DNA from: Ruegeria lacuscaerulensis
GTDB taxonomy: Bacteria > Pseudomonadota > Alphaproteobacteria > Rhodobacterales > Rhodobacteraceae
Assembly (NCBI RefSeq): GCF_013031245.1
Contig: NZ_WPZL01000023.1
Coordinates: forward strand, 1 to 64,000
Length of the DNA stretch: 64,000 nucleotides
Direction: 5' to 3'
Numbering within the stretch: the first letter of the stretch is position 1; each line of letters starts with the position of its first letter. The translations under genes were made by a program, and so were the position numbers. Of the stretch, positions 57,254 through 64,000 are shown one piece after another. A model generated the notes under the pieces. It saw only the letters and a list, made by a program, of their open reading frames with translations, was not told where the DNA came from and searched no databases.

Positions 57254-58962
57254 TACTCCGCAGCAATGGCCTTGGCGGCCTTTTCGATCGACTGTCCGGC
57301 CTTGAGCTTAGGTTTTGCCCCGTGTTCGTACTCTTCTAGGAAGCCGAGCACTTCCTGCCGGTAAGTGTAATAATCCGGGTGTTCCAGTAACGCCTTGCGG
57401 GTACGCGGGCGCGGTAGATCGACATCGGTGATCTTTCCGATGGTGGCCTGCGGACCATTGGTCATCATCACCACGCGGTCGGCCAGTAGGATCGCCTCGT
57501 CCACATCATGGGTGACACAAATTGCGGTCACTTTGGTGCGCGACCAGACCTCCATCAGAACTTCCTGCAGCTCCCAGCGGGTCAGGCTGTCGAGCATGCC
57601 GAAGGGTTCGTCGAGAAGCAGGAGGTTCGGTGATAATGCGAAGGCCCGCGCGATACCGACACGCTGACGCATCCCGTTCGACATTGCATGGGCGGACCGG
57701 TCCATGGCGTCTGCCAGCCCGACACGTTCGAGGTAGTATTCCACCACATCCTGGCGCTCCGCGACCGAAGCGCCAGGATAGACCTTGTCGACCCCTATTG
57801 CCACGTTTTCCTTGGCGGTAAGCCAGGGGAACAGGTTCGGCGACTGGAACACCACAGCGCGTTCGGGATCGGCGCCTTCGACATGCCGGCCATCAAGCTT
57901 GATCGCGCCCTTAGAGATCGGGTTCAGACCAGCAGCCATGGTCAGCACCGTGGACTTGCCACAGCCCGAATGGCCGATCAGTGAAATGAACTCTCCGCGA
58001 TTGATTTTGAGGTTGAAATCCTGGACCACGGTCAGCGGACCCTTGGGGGTTGGATAGATCTTATGCAGTTGCGAGAAATCGAGAAACCGCTCGTCGATCA
58101 GACCTTCCTGAGCCTTCTGCACTGCCTTCGGCATGTCATGAATCGGGGTCACGTTCGGCAGGATGCGCGAGCCTTCGACCTTGCCCTCGATCCCGACGTC
58201 CACCAGGTAAGACGTGACTTCGGCCCGCAACGCCTTGAAGGTTGCATCGTGGTTCATCGCCGATCGGTCGCGCGGGCGGGGAATAGCGACGGTGACAGGT
58301 GCGCCCAAAGTGCCGTCGGGGTTCAGTGGCACAATCCGGTCGGCCAGAAGGATCGCCTCGTCCACATCATTGGTGATCAGGATGCAGGTCTTTTTGTCCT
58401 GCTCCCAGATTTCAAGGATCTCGTCCGCCAGGTTTGCCCGGGTCAAGGCATCAAGCGCCGAAAGCGGCTCATCCAGCAGCAACATTTCAGGATCCATCGC
58501 CAGCGCGCGCGCCACCGACACCCGCTGGCGCATCCCACCCGACAGTTCCGCCGGGCGGCGCGCAGTGGCGTGACCAAGCCCCACCATATTGATGTAGTGA
58601 GCGGCTTTTTTTTCTTTTTCAGACTTGGGTAGCTTGGGGAACACCGCGTCAATGGCCAGCATCACGTTGCCCTGCACCGTCAGCCAGGGCATCAGCGAGT
58701 AGGACTGGAAGACCAGCCCCCTCTCGGGACCCGGCCCGGTGATCGGCTTACCTTTGAATTTGACGGATCCGGTGTCAGGCGTTTCCAGTCCCGCGATCAG
58801 GTTCATCAGTGTGGACTTCCCGGTTCCGGAAAATCCTAGGATCGCCAGGAACTCTCCATCTGCGACATCGAGCGAGATGTTCTTCAGTACCTCGGTGCGG
58901 GCCGCGCCCTCGCCGAAGCCTTTACTGACATTGTTGAACTTCAGAATGCTCATCGCGCTCAC
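57253..58962 (-). CDS. nrtD: Nitrate ABC transporter ATPase with two fused nucleotide-binding domains
   Basis: 569 residues, twice the usual NrtD length; the start may be three codons in (MSILKFNNV). Domain 1: Walker A GFSGTGKST, signature LSGGMRQRVSVARA, Walker B MLLLDEPLSALD, but the switch histidine is asparagine (ILITNDVDEA). Domain 2: Walker A GHSGCGKST, signature changed to MSNGMRQRVGIARA, Walker B LLLLDEPFGMLD, switch ICVTHDVDEA. The two domains come from one duplication, and each composite ATP site carries one altered element. Neither has the NrtC-type regulatory domain. Energises nitrate/nitrite uptake with NrtA and NrtB. Confidence 0.93.
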   Translation of the reverse strand: MSAMSILKFNNVSKGFGEGAARTEVLKNISLDVADGEFLAILGFSGTGKSTLMNLIAGLETPDTGSVKFKGKPITGPGPERGLVFQSYSLMPWLTVQGNVMLAIDAVFPKLPKSEKEKKAAHYINMVGLGHATARRPAELSGGMRQRVSVARALAMDPEMLLLDEPLSALDALTRANLADEILEIWEQDKKTCILITNDVDEAILLADRIVPLNPDGTLGAPVTVAIPRPRDRSAMNHDATFKALRAEVTSYLVDVGIEGKVEGSRILPNVTPIHDMPKAVQKAQEGLIDERFLDFSQLHKIYPTPKGPLTVVQDFNLKINRGEFISLIGHSGCGKSTVLTMAAGLNPISKGAIKLDGRHVEGADPERAVVFQSPNLFPWLTAKENVAIGVDKVYPGASVAERQDVVEYYLERVGLADAMDRSAHAMSNGMRQRVGIARAFALSPNLLLLDEPFGMLDSLTRWELQEVLMEVWSRTKVTAICVTHDVDEAILLADRVVMMTNGPQATIGKITDVDLPRPRTRKALLEHPDYYTYRQEVLGFLEEYEHGAKPKLKAGQSIEKAAKAIAAE

Positions 58963-60050
58963 CGATTGTTCGAGAATGTAAAGAGCGACTGGAGTGCGTA
59001 CATCACGCGATCCAGCAGGAAGCCAATCAATCCGATGGTCAGCACCGCGACGATGATCTTGGCCAGCGATTGCGAGGAGCCGTTCTGGAATTCATCCCAG
59101 ACGAATTTGCCCAGCCCCGGGTTCTGTGCCAGCATCTCGGCAGCGATCAGCACCATCCAACCGACACCCAGACTAAGGCGCAGGCCGGTGAAGATCAGGG
59201 GCAATGCTGACGGCAGCACCAGCTTGGTTATCTTGTTGTAGGTGGACATCTTCAGGACCTTAGAAACGCTCACAAGATCCCTGTCGATCGAGGCCACACC
59301 CAACGCGGTGTTGATCAGCGTTGGCCAGAGCGAGCAGAGCGTCACCGTGATCGCCGAGACCAGGAAGGATTTAGCAAACAGCCCGTCACTGGTGGTGTAA
59401 AGCGCCGAAACGACCATGGTCACGATCGGCAGCCAGGCCAGAGGCGAAACCGGCTTGAAGATCTGTACCAGTGGGTTGATCGCGGCATTAGCGACCGGTG
59501 ACAGGCCCGCCATGATCCCCAGCGGGATCGCCACAAGCGAGGCCAGAAGAAAGCCGAAAAAGACCGTTTTGATCGAGGTCCAGATCTGGTCGTAATAGGC
59601 CGGGGCACCGGTAAAAGGGATGTCTTTGACCTTGTCGGCCTTACCCTGCGTGATAAGCCGTTCGTTGCGCTTCTCGACCCGCTCGTAATGTGCAGCTTGC
59701 TTGGCAGTCTTGGCGCGGGCGTCCTCATGCAGGTTGATCACCTCCTGCCAGACCTGCGCCGGAGTGGGGATGGCGCCAAGTGAGGTCTGCACCTTGGGCG
59801 CCAAAGTTCCCCACAGAATTAGGAACGCAGCGATCGACAGCAGCGGGACCACCAGCAGGCGCCAGATTTCCCTGACCTGGGCCCCTGGATTGTCGCCGGC
59901 AGCGGCTCGAAGTATCGGGGTGATCCAGGCAAGGCCCAGAACCTGGAACCAGGAATCGGCCTTGTTGATCCGGGAGAAAAGCCGGGCGCGGCGCACTTCA
60001 CGGTCGGCGTCCGGGCTCAGGCTGCTTGGGTCGATGGCAGTCATGATCAT
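58959..60050 (-). CDS. nrtB: Nitrate ABC transporter permease NrtB
   Basis: 363 residues (361 from the second ATG at 60044, which has better spacing from aagg). A long N-terminal extension of about 90 residues and one early helix (LLVVPLLSIAAFLILWGTLA) precede the binding-protein-dependent permease domain (about 160-355). The EAA-type loop is SVSKVLKMSTYNKITKLVLPSALPLIFTGLRLSLGVGW. Overlaps the ATPase gene by four bases. Inner-membrane channel for nitrate/nitrite. Confidence 0.94.
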   Translation of the reverse strand: MIMTAIDPSSLSPDADREVRRARLFSRINKADSWFQVLGLAWITPILRAAAGDNPGAQVREIWRLLVVPLLSIAAFLILWGTLAPKVQTSLGAIPTPAQVWQEVINLHEDARAKTAKQAAHYERVEKRNERLITQGKADKVKDIPFTGAPAYYDQIWTSIKTVFFGFLLASLVAIPLGIMAGLSPVANAAINPLVQIFKPVSPLAWLPIVTMVVSALYTTSDGLFAKSFLVSAITVTLCSLWPTLINTALGVASIDRDLVSVSKVLKMSTYNKITKLVLPSALPLIFTGLRLSLGVGWMVLIAAEMLAQNPGLGKFVWDEFQNGSSQSLAKIIVAVLTIGLIGFLLDRVMYALQSLFTFSNNR

Positions 60051-60134
60051 TTTCCTTGGTGGTTGGAACGAGGGCGGAAATTGCTGTTCGGAGGAATTGC
60101 ACCGCCCACCGCCCTGTCTTGGGATGGGGAAGGG

Positions 60135-61502
60135 TTAGCCCTGCACGCCGTTTCCGGTCACAGTCTGCGCGCCCTTTAGGCCGATTGGCAGGCTCTCGAG
60201 GTATGTGTTTGGCGTTTTGCCGTTATAGGTGATGCCGTCGATGACATCTTCGGCCGGGGTCGGTGCCTTGTAACCGTCGCTGTCCCACGGGAAGTCGGCT
60301 TCGTTCACCAGGCCCTCTTCGATCAGCAGCTTGGCTGCCTCCAGATAGATCTCAGGTTTGTAGACAGACTTGGCGACCTCATCATACCAGCTGTCTGGCT
60401 TGGCCTCGGCGATCTGCCCCCAGCGGCGCATCTGAGTCAGATACCAGACGGCGTCCGAATAATAGGGATAGGTCGCGTTGTAGCGGAAGAAAACGTTGAA
60501 ATCGGATACGTCGCGCTTGTCGCCTTTTTCGTATTCGAAAGTGCCGGTCATCGAGTTGGCGATCACCGCGTAATCGGCACCGACATAGTCGGAGCGGCTG
60601 AGGATTTCGACCGCCTCGGGACGGTTGGCGTTTTCGTTTTCATCCAGCCACTGCGCGGCTCGGATCAGTGCCTTGGTCACGGCCAGCGTGGTATTTGGAT
60701 ACTGTTCCGCGAATTCGGCGGTGATGCCGAAGACTTTCTCGGGGTTGTTCTTCCACAGTTCGTAATCGGTGATCACCGGCACGCCAATGCCCTTGAACAC
60801 TGCCTGCTGGTTCCACGGCTCGCCCACGCAATAGCCCGAGATTGTACCAGCTTCGAGCGTGGCGGGCATCTGTGGTGGTGGGGTCACCGACAACAGCGCC
60901 TCGGCCCCGATCTGACCGGTCACGTTGTCCGGGCTGTAATACCCGGGGTTGATCCCACCCGCAGCCAGCCAGTAGCGCAACTCGTAATTGTGGGTCGAAA
61001 CCGGAAATACCATACCCATGTTGAAGGATTTGCCGTTGGCGTTGAATTCCTCGATCACCGGCTTGAGATATTCCGCGGAAATCGGGTGTAAGATCTTACC
61101 TTCCGCATCGACGGGCAGGTTCGGTTTCATCATCCTCCAAACATCGTTCGAAACAGTGATGCCGTTGCCGTTCAGGTCCATCGAGAAGGGCGTGACGATA
61201 TGCGCTTCGGTACCATAACCGATGGTCGCGGCCAGCGGCTGCCCGGCCAGCATATGCGCCCCATCCAGCGTGCCGTCGATCACGCCATCCAGCAACACTT
61301 TCCAGTTGGCCTGGGCTTCAAGCGTGACGAACAGGCCCTCGTCATCGAAAAACCCCTTTTCATAGGCAATTGCCAGCGGCGCCATGTCGGTCAGTTTGAT
61401 GAACCCGAAAGTCAGTTCATCCTTTTCCAATTCCAGCATTTCGGCGAAGGCCGGGGCGGTCAGCGCCGTCGAAGCCACGAGGCTGAGGAGGAGTGTTTTC
61501 AT
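60135..61502 (-). CDS. nrtA: Nitrate-binding protein NrtA (CmpA/NrtA family)
   Basis: About 455 residues from the ATG at 61502, preceded by aaaggga; a signal peptide ([17 protein letters not shown]) follows. NrtA/CmpA features: [69 protein letters not shown], and the tryptophan-rich [19 protein letters not shown]. Exported solute receptor delivering nitrate or nitrite to NrtB. Preceded by a structured leader with a terminator, the probable target of NasT. Confidence 0.95.
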   Translation of the reverse strand: MKTLLLSLVASTALTAPAFAEMLELEKDELTFGFIKLTDMAPLAIAYEKGFFDDEGLFVTLEAQANWKVLLDGVIDGTLDGAHMLAGQPLAATIGYGTEAHIVTPFSMDLNGNGITVSNDVWRMMKPNLPVDAEGKILHPISAEYLKPVIEEFNANGKSFNMGMVFPVSTHNYELRYWLAAGGINPGYYSPDNVTGQIGAEALLSVTPPPQMPATLEAGTISGYCVGEPWNQQAVFKGIGVPVITDYELWKNNPEKVFGITAEFAEQYPNTTLAVTKALIRAAQWLDENENANRPEAVEILSRSDYVGADYAVIANSMTGTFEYEKGDKRDVSDFNVFFRYNATYPYYSDAVWYLTQMRRWGQIAEAKPDSWYDEVAKSVYKPEIYLEAAKLLIEEGLVNEADFPWDSDGYKAPTPAEDVIDGITYNGKTPNTYLESLPIGLKGAQTVTGNGVQG

Positions 61503-61540
61503 GGTCTTTCCCTTTCGATCCGGAGCCCTTAGAGGCACGG

Positions 61541-61603
61541 AAAACAACAAAAGCCGCTGACGCACCTCGCCGGTAAAAAACGGCGAAGAGGTCGAGCGGC
61601 TTT
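61541..61603 (-). terminator. Intrinsic terminator in the nrtA leader (NasT-controlled attenuator)
   Basis: On the minus-strand RNA, aaagccgct and agcggcttt pair perfectly over 9 bp. An inner stem cgccg/cggcg with acct/aggt lies within, and the structure is followed by the U-rich tail tgttgtttt. It stands 38 bp before the nrtA start, so without antitermination transcription should stop here. Confidence 0.85.
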
Positions 61604-61611
61604 GCTCAGAA

Positions 61612-61660
61612 AATCCCTGTCTTAGGGAGTGTCTCGGGGGCAGGCTCCGTTGCCTGCCTG
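61612..61660 (-). promoter_or_regulatory. ANTAR-type hairpins in the nrtA leader
   Basis: On the minus-strand RNA the first hairpin is ggcaggc-AACGGA-gcctgcc (61658-61639), a 7-bp stem with a hexaloop having A at position 1 and G at position 4, the ANTAR-recognised pattern. A second hairpin, tccct-aagac-aggga (61628-61614), follows 10 bases later; its loop is five bases and fits the consensus less well. The terminator comes next. Typical NasT antitermination layout. Confidence 0.8.
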
Positions 61661-61771
61661 TAGTTGAAACCTAAAGATCAGTTTGGTCCGCCGCCACTTT
61701 TTTCGCAGGCGCAGCATCAGTATTGCTGCATCGCAGCGAATGATTGGGCGTGTTCGCATAAAAATTAGGCA

Positions 61772-62947
61772 TTAATGTGCAATTGGTTCAAAAATGAGCC
61801 CATCGAAGAACGCATCAGGCGGCAGAATCAGTTGCCCCCTGGCAGAGGCCACCGCGGAATCGTGGCTCAGGCTGCCTTCGACTTTCGATGAGGCACCGGG
61901 CAAATCCGCTGCTGTCGGACCAAGCGCGGCCCGGTAGAGATCGCTGCGAAACACTGTGCTTGCAATTTGGCCCGCAACATCGAGGTCGAACCCGTTGCGG
62001 CTGGCCAACTGCCGGCCGATCCATTCGGCCTGGCTGCGCCACGGGAAATTGGCTGCGCCGGCATGAAATTCAACGAACCTGGGCACTTCACGGATTTCGC
62101 CGGTCCCGCCAATTACCATCTGCCCGGTCAGTGCGCGGTCGATCAGCTCCGCAGGAACATCCAGATAATGCGGACGGGCCAGTACCTCGGCCGTCAGCGT
62201 CCGTGATACCGGATCCGCCAGCCAATGCGACGCGCGCCAGACCGCACGGATCAGCCGGTGACACAGGTCTTCGTGGTCGTTGGCCCAATTCTGGCGAGTA
62301 GCCAGTACCTTTTCCGGGGCGAAGGCCCAGATCGCCTTACCGGGCAACAGCAAGCTGCCAACCCCCAACTCAACTGCTCGTGACCCCCAGGGTTCACCGA
62401 CGCAGAAAGCGTCGATCTCACCGTTCTTCAGCGCACCAGCCATCAGCGGTGGTGGCACCGTACGGATTTTGACCTTGTCCGGGGCGGTCAGCCCCAGCGC
62501 CGAAAGCCAGTAGAGCACCAGCTCGGCATGCATTGAAAACGGGAAAGGCACGCCAAGGCGCAACTCCCTGTCCATTGCCTTGATCAGCGCCTGTCCGGCG
62601 GCATGGGCGTCGCTAAAGGCAAAGTCGTGCCCCTCGCTCTTCAGACGCTCTGTCAGTTCCTGGTTGACGCCGATTACGTTGCCGTTCACCGACAAGACCG
62701 AAACTGCCGCAAGCGCCACGCCATTGCCGCCCAGCCTCAGTGCCGCTGCCACCGGCACTGGAGAAAGCATGTGGGCCGCATCCAGCTGCCCGAAACTCAG
62801 CATGTCGCGCAGAGCCGACCAGGAGGGAGCACGTTCAAGATCCAGAGACAGCCCCTCGTCACCAGCAAACCCCATTTCCTGCGCCATGATCAAGGGGGCG
62901 GCATCCACCAGCGGCATGAAGCCTACATTCAGCGACGTCACCCTCAT
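61772..62947 (-). CDS. nasS: Cytoplasmic nitrate/nitrite sensor NasS
   Basis: 391 residues of the NrtA/CmpA fold (LNVGFMPLVDAAPLIMAQEMGF; VPPPLMAGALKNGEIDAFCVGEPWG) but without a signal peptide, as expected for NasS. It overlaps nasT by four bases. Known role of the family: NasS binds NasT when nitrate and nitrite are absent and releases it when they bind, allowing antitermination of the nas operon. Its stop is followed by the leader region of nrtA. Confidence 0.93.
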   Translation of the reverse strand: MRVTSLNVGFMPLVDAAPLIMAQEMGFAGDEGLSLDLERAPSWSALRDMLSFGQLDAAHMLSPVPVAAALRLGGNGVALAAVSVLSVNGNVIGVNQELTERLKSEGHDFAFSDAHAAGQALIKAMDRELRLGVPFPFSMHAELVLYWLSALGLTAPDKVKIRTVPPPLMAGALKNGEIDAFCVGEPWGSRAVELGVGSLLLPGKAIWAFAPEKVLATRQNWANDHEDLCHRLIRAVWRASHWLADPVSRTLTAEVLARPHYLDVPAELIDRALTGQMVIGGTGEIREVPRFVEFHAGAANFPWRSQAEWIGRQLASRNGFDLDVAGQIASTVFRSDLYRAALGPTAADLPGASSKVEGSLSHDSAVASARGQLILPPDAFFDGLIFEPIAH

Positions 62948-63528
62948 GACAATAACGCCGCAGCTGTTACCAGCGCCTCGGCCACATCGGCCACGCGTTT
63001 GCCCTGATCCATCGCCGCCTTGCGTAGAATGGCATAAGCCTCATCCTCGCTGACATTACGGGCCTTCATGATCAGCCCTTTGGCGCGATCGATGACCTTG
63101 CGCTCTTCCAGCGCACGTTTAGTTTCGGCCAGTTCCTTTCGCATCCGTTGGAACATGCGAAACCGGGCGATCGCCGCTTCCAGCACTGGCTTGATACGCT
63201 GCGGCTGGAGCCCGTCCACCACATAGGCCGACAAACCGGCCTCGACCGCGGCAGTGGAAAGCCCCACTTCCGAGCGGTCTACAAACATCGCGACTGGGCG
63301 ATCCCGCGGACCCGATGCAAGAGCAAGCTCCTCCAGCATGTCGCGGGATGGATTGGCGACATCGATCAGCACAATATCCGGATCGCGCATCTTTATTTGC
63401 CGTGCAAGGCCGGTCGGATCGGATATGATATGGATATCGCTATCGCCGGTCTCACGCAGGCTATCCACAATCCGAAGCGCTCGGTCGCGATCGGATTCCA
63501 CGACAATGATTGAGAGTTTACCCTGCAT
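62944..63528 (-). CDS. nasT: ANTAR-domain antiterminator NasT
   Basis: 194 residues from the ATG at 63528 (MQGKLSIIVVESDRDRAL); an upstream start would add 45 residues not typical of the family. Receiver-like domain with aspartate in DIVLIDVANPS, then a coiled linker (RMRKELAETKRALEERK). The C-terminal ANTAR domain is VIDRAKGLIMKARNVSEDEAYAILRKAAMDQGK, with the conserved alanines and aromatic/charged positions. Binds the hairpins at 61612-61660 to prevent the terminator from forming. First gene of the nas operon. Confidence 0.95.
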   Translation of the reverse strand: MQGKLSIIVVESDRDRALRIVDSLRETGDSDIHIISDPTGLARQIKMRDPDIVLIDVANPSRDMLEELALASGPRDRPVAMFVDRSEVGLSTAAVEAGLSAYVVDGLQPQRIKPVLEAAIARFRMFQRMRKELAETKRALEERKVIDRAKGLIMKARNVSEDEAYAILRKAAMDQGKRVADVAEALVTAAALLS

Positions 63529-63927
63529 GAGTCGAGCTACGGTAAATGTGTATCGTAATGTAAAGGATTGAGAGCGCTGGCCAACCATTGCGGTCAATCT
63601 TTGCCCAAAAAAAGGGCGTATTGCTGGGAAATGCCTTTGCGTTAACTTAATCGCAACACGCATAGGTTGCTTGTAGACGAAGCCTTGTGACGATGGGAAC
63701 CATACGCAGGCATTTGTTCACTATCCCGCGAACGCCGGTTCCATGCCTTCCCGTTTGATTGTCGCGATCAGTATGTGCGGTTTTTTGTCGTCGAGGCAAA
63801 TGTAGTGAGTTCACACTTTGTTACGCGATGCGTGAGTTCAACAGCCTCAAAATGTTGCACTTGCGGCGAATGTCCGAATAGTGGGCTGCGACCGCAGAAA
63901 TCAAACGGCGTACTCAAGGTCGGCTCT
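63529..63927. other. Region upstream of nasT
   Basis: About 400 bp. It should contain the nasT promoter. No open frame with recognisable family features is seen on either strand. Confidence 0.5.
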
Positions 63928-63949
63928 GGGTCGCCCGTGAAGGCGACCC
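63928..63949 (-). terminator. Hairpin downstream of the truncated edge gene
   Basis: gggtcgcc and ggcgaccc form a perfect 8-bp stem with a 6-base loop. On the minus strand it lies 7 bp after a stop codon (63957-63959). No T-tract follows. Confidence 0.55.
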
Positions 63950-63956
63950 ATTGGCA

Positions 63957-64000
63957 CTATATCTCAATGGCTTCGGCGATGGCCAAAGCATCTTCGAGTT
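63957..64000 (-). CDS. C-terminal end of an unidentified gene, cut by the window edge
   Basis: The last 14 codons of a minus-strand frame read LEDALAIAEAIEI followed by TAG at 63957-63959, with a hairpin just downstream. Too short to identify. Confidence 0.4.
   Translation of the reverse strand, partial: LEDALAIAEAIEI

Overview
The window is high-GC DNA with gene content typical of an alphaproteobacterium, most likely a Rhodobacterales (Roseobacter-type) heterotroph. Pointers are the NasTS-controlled nitrate/nitrite assimilation operon, the tripartite tricarboxylate transporter, the CaiB/citryl-CoA lyase pair and several IS6-type insertion sequences. This placement is inferred from gene content only; there is no rRNA or tRNA marker here.

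Layout. 1-1734: an internally inverted IS6 transposase scrap, then a Crp/Fnr regulator, a small membrane protein and a Tat-exported rhodanese (a split YgaP). 1759-5429 (minus): a TIGR01777-type epimerase, a citryl-CoA lyase-like protein and a CaiB-type CoA transferase. 5818-7835: a TPP riboswitch driving thiC. 8151-13339: a HAD hydrolase and four unrecognised membrane or exported proteins. 13514-19466: a TPP enzyme, a fusion of a catalase-related domain with an alpha-dioxygenase-like haem dioxygenase, and a nitroreductase-like protein, looking like an oxidised-lipid or alpha-oxidation operon. 19640-20202: scraps of an IS6 element and a tyrosine recombinase. 20226-30060: a TctDE-like two-component system beside a Tct transporter (tctC with a frameshifted end, fused tctA-tctB), an aconitase with an amber codon near its start, a PrpF-type isomerase and an RraA-type protein; together this reads as tricarboxylate (trans-aconitate-like) uptake and catabolism.

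30100-39350 is a mobile-element graveyard with at least four IS6-family remnants and one nearly intact 809-bp element with 17-bp inverted repeats. It carries a protease-nuclease-HhH fusion gene facing a secreted trypsin-like protease, a two-TM SLATT-like protein, a decayed gene and a possible plasmid RepC fragment. A class II Fic protein follows at 39504.

41020-51708 is a sugar regulon: a XylFGH-like ABC transporter with two paralogous binding proteins, a PfkB kinase, a GH65 phosphorylase, a SorC-type regulator and beta-phosphoglucomutase. A similar 27-bp candidate operator lies upstream of the first binding protein and between the regulator and the mutase. The logic is import of an alpha-glucoside, phosphorolysis to beta-glucose-1-phosphate and conversion to glucose-6-phosphate. 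51856-63528 (minus) is nasT-nasS-leader-nrtA-nrtB-nrtCD-nirB-nirD-nasA. The leader before nrtA holds an ANTAR-type hairpin followed by an intrinsic terminator, as expected for NasT antitermination. The right edge cuts an unidentified gene.

The best candidates for undescribed biology are the dioxygenase fusion operon (13.5-19.5 kb) and the protease-nuclease fusion with its neighbours in the IS-rich island (31.7-37.5 kb).
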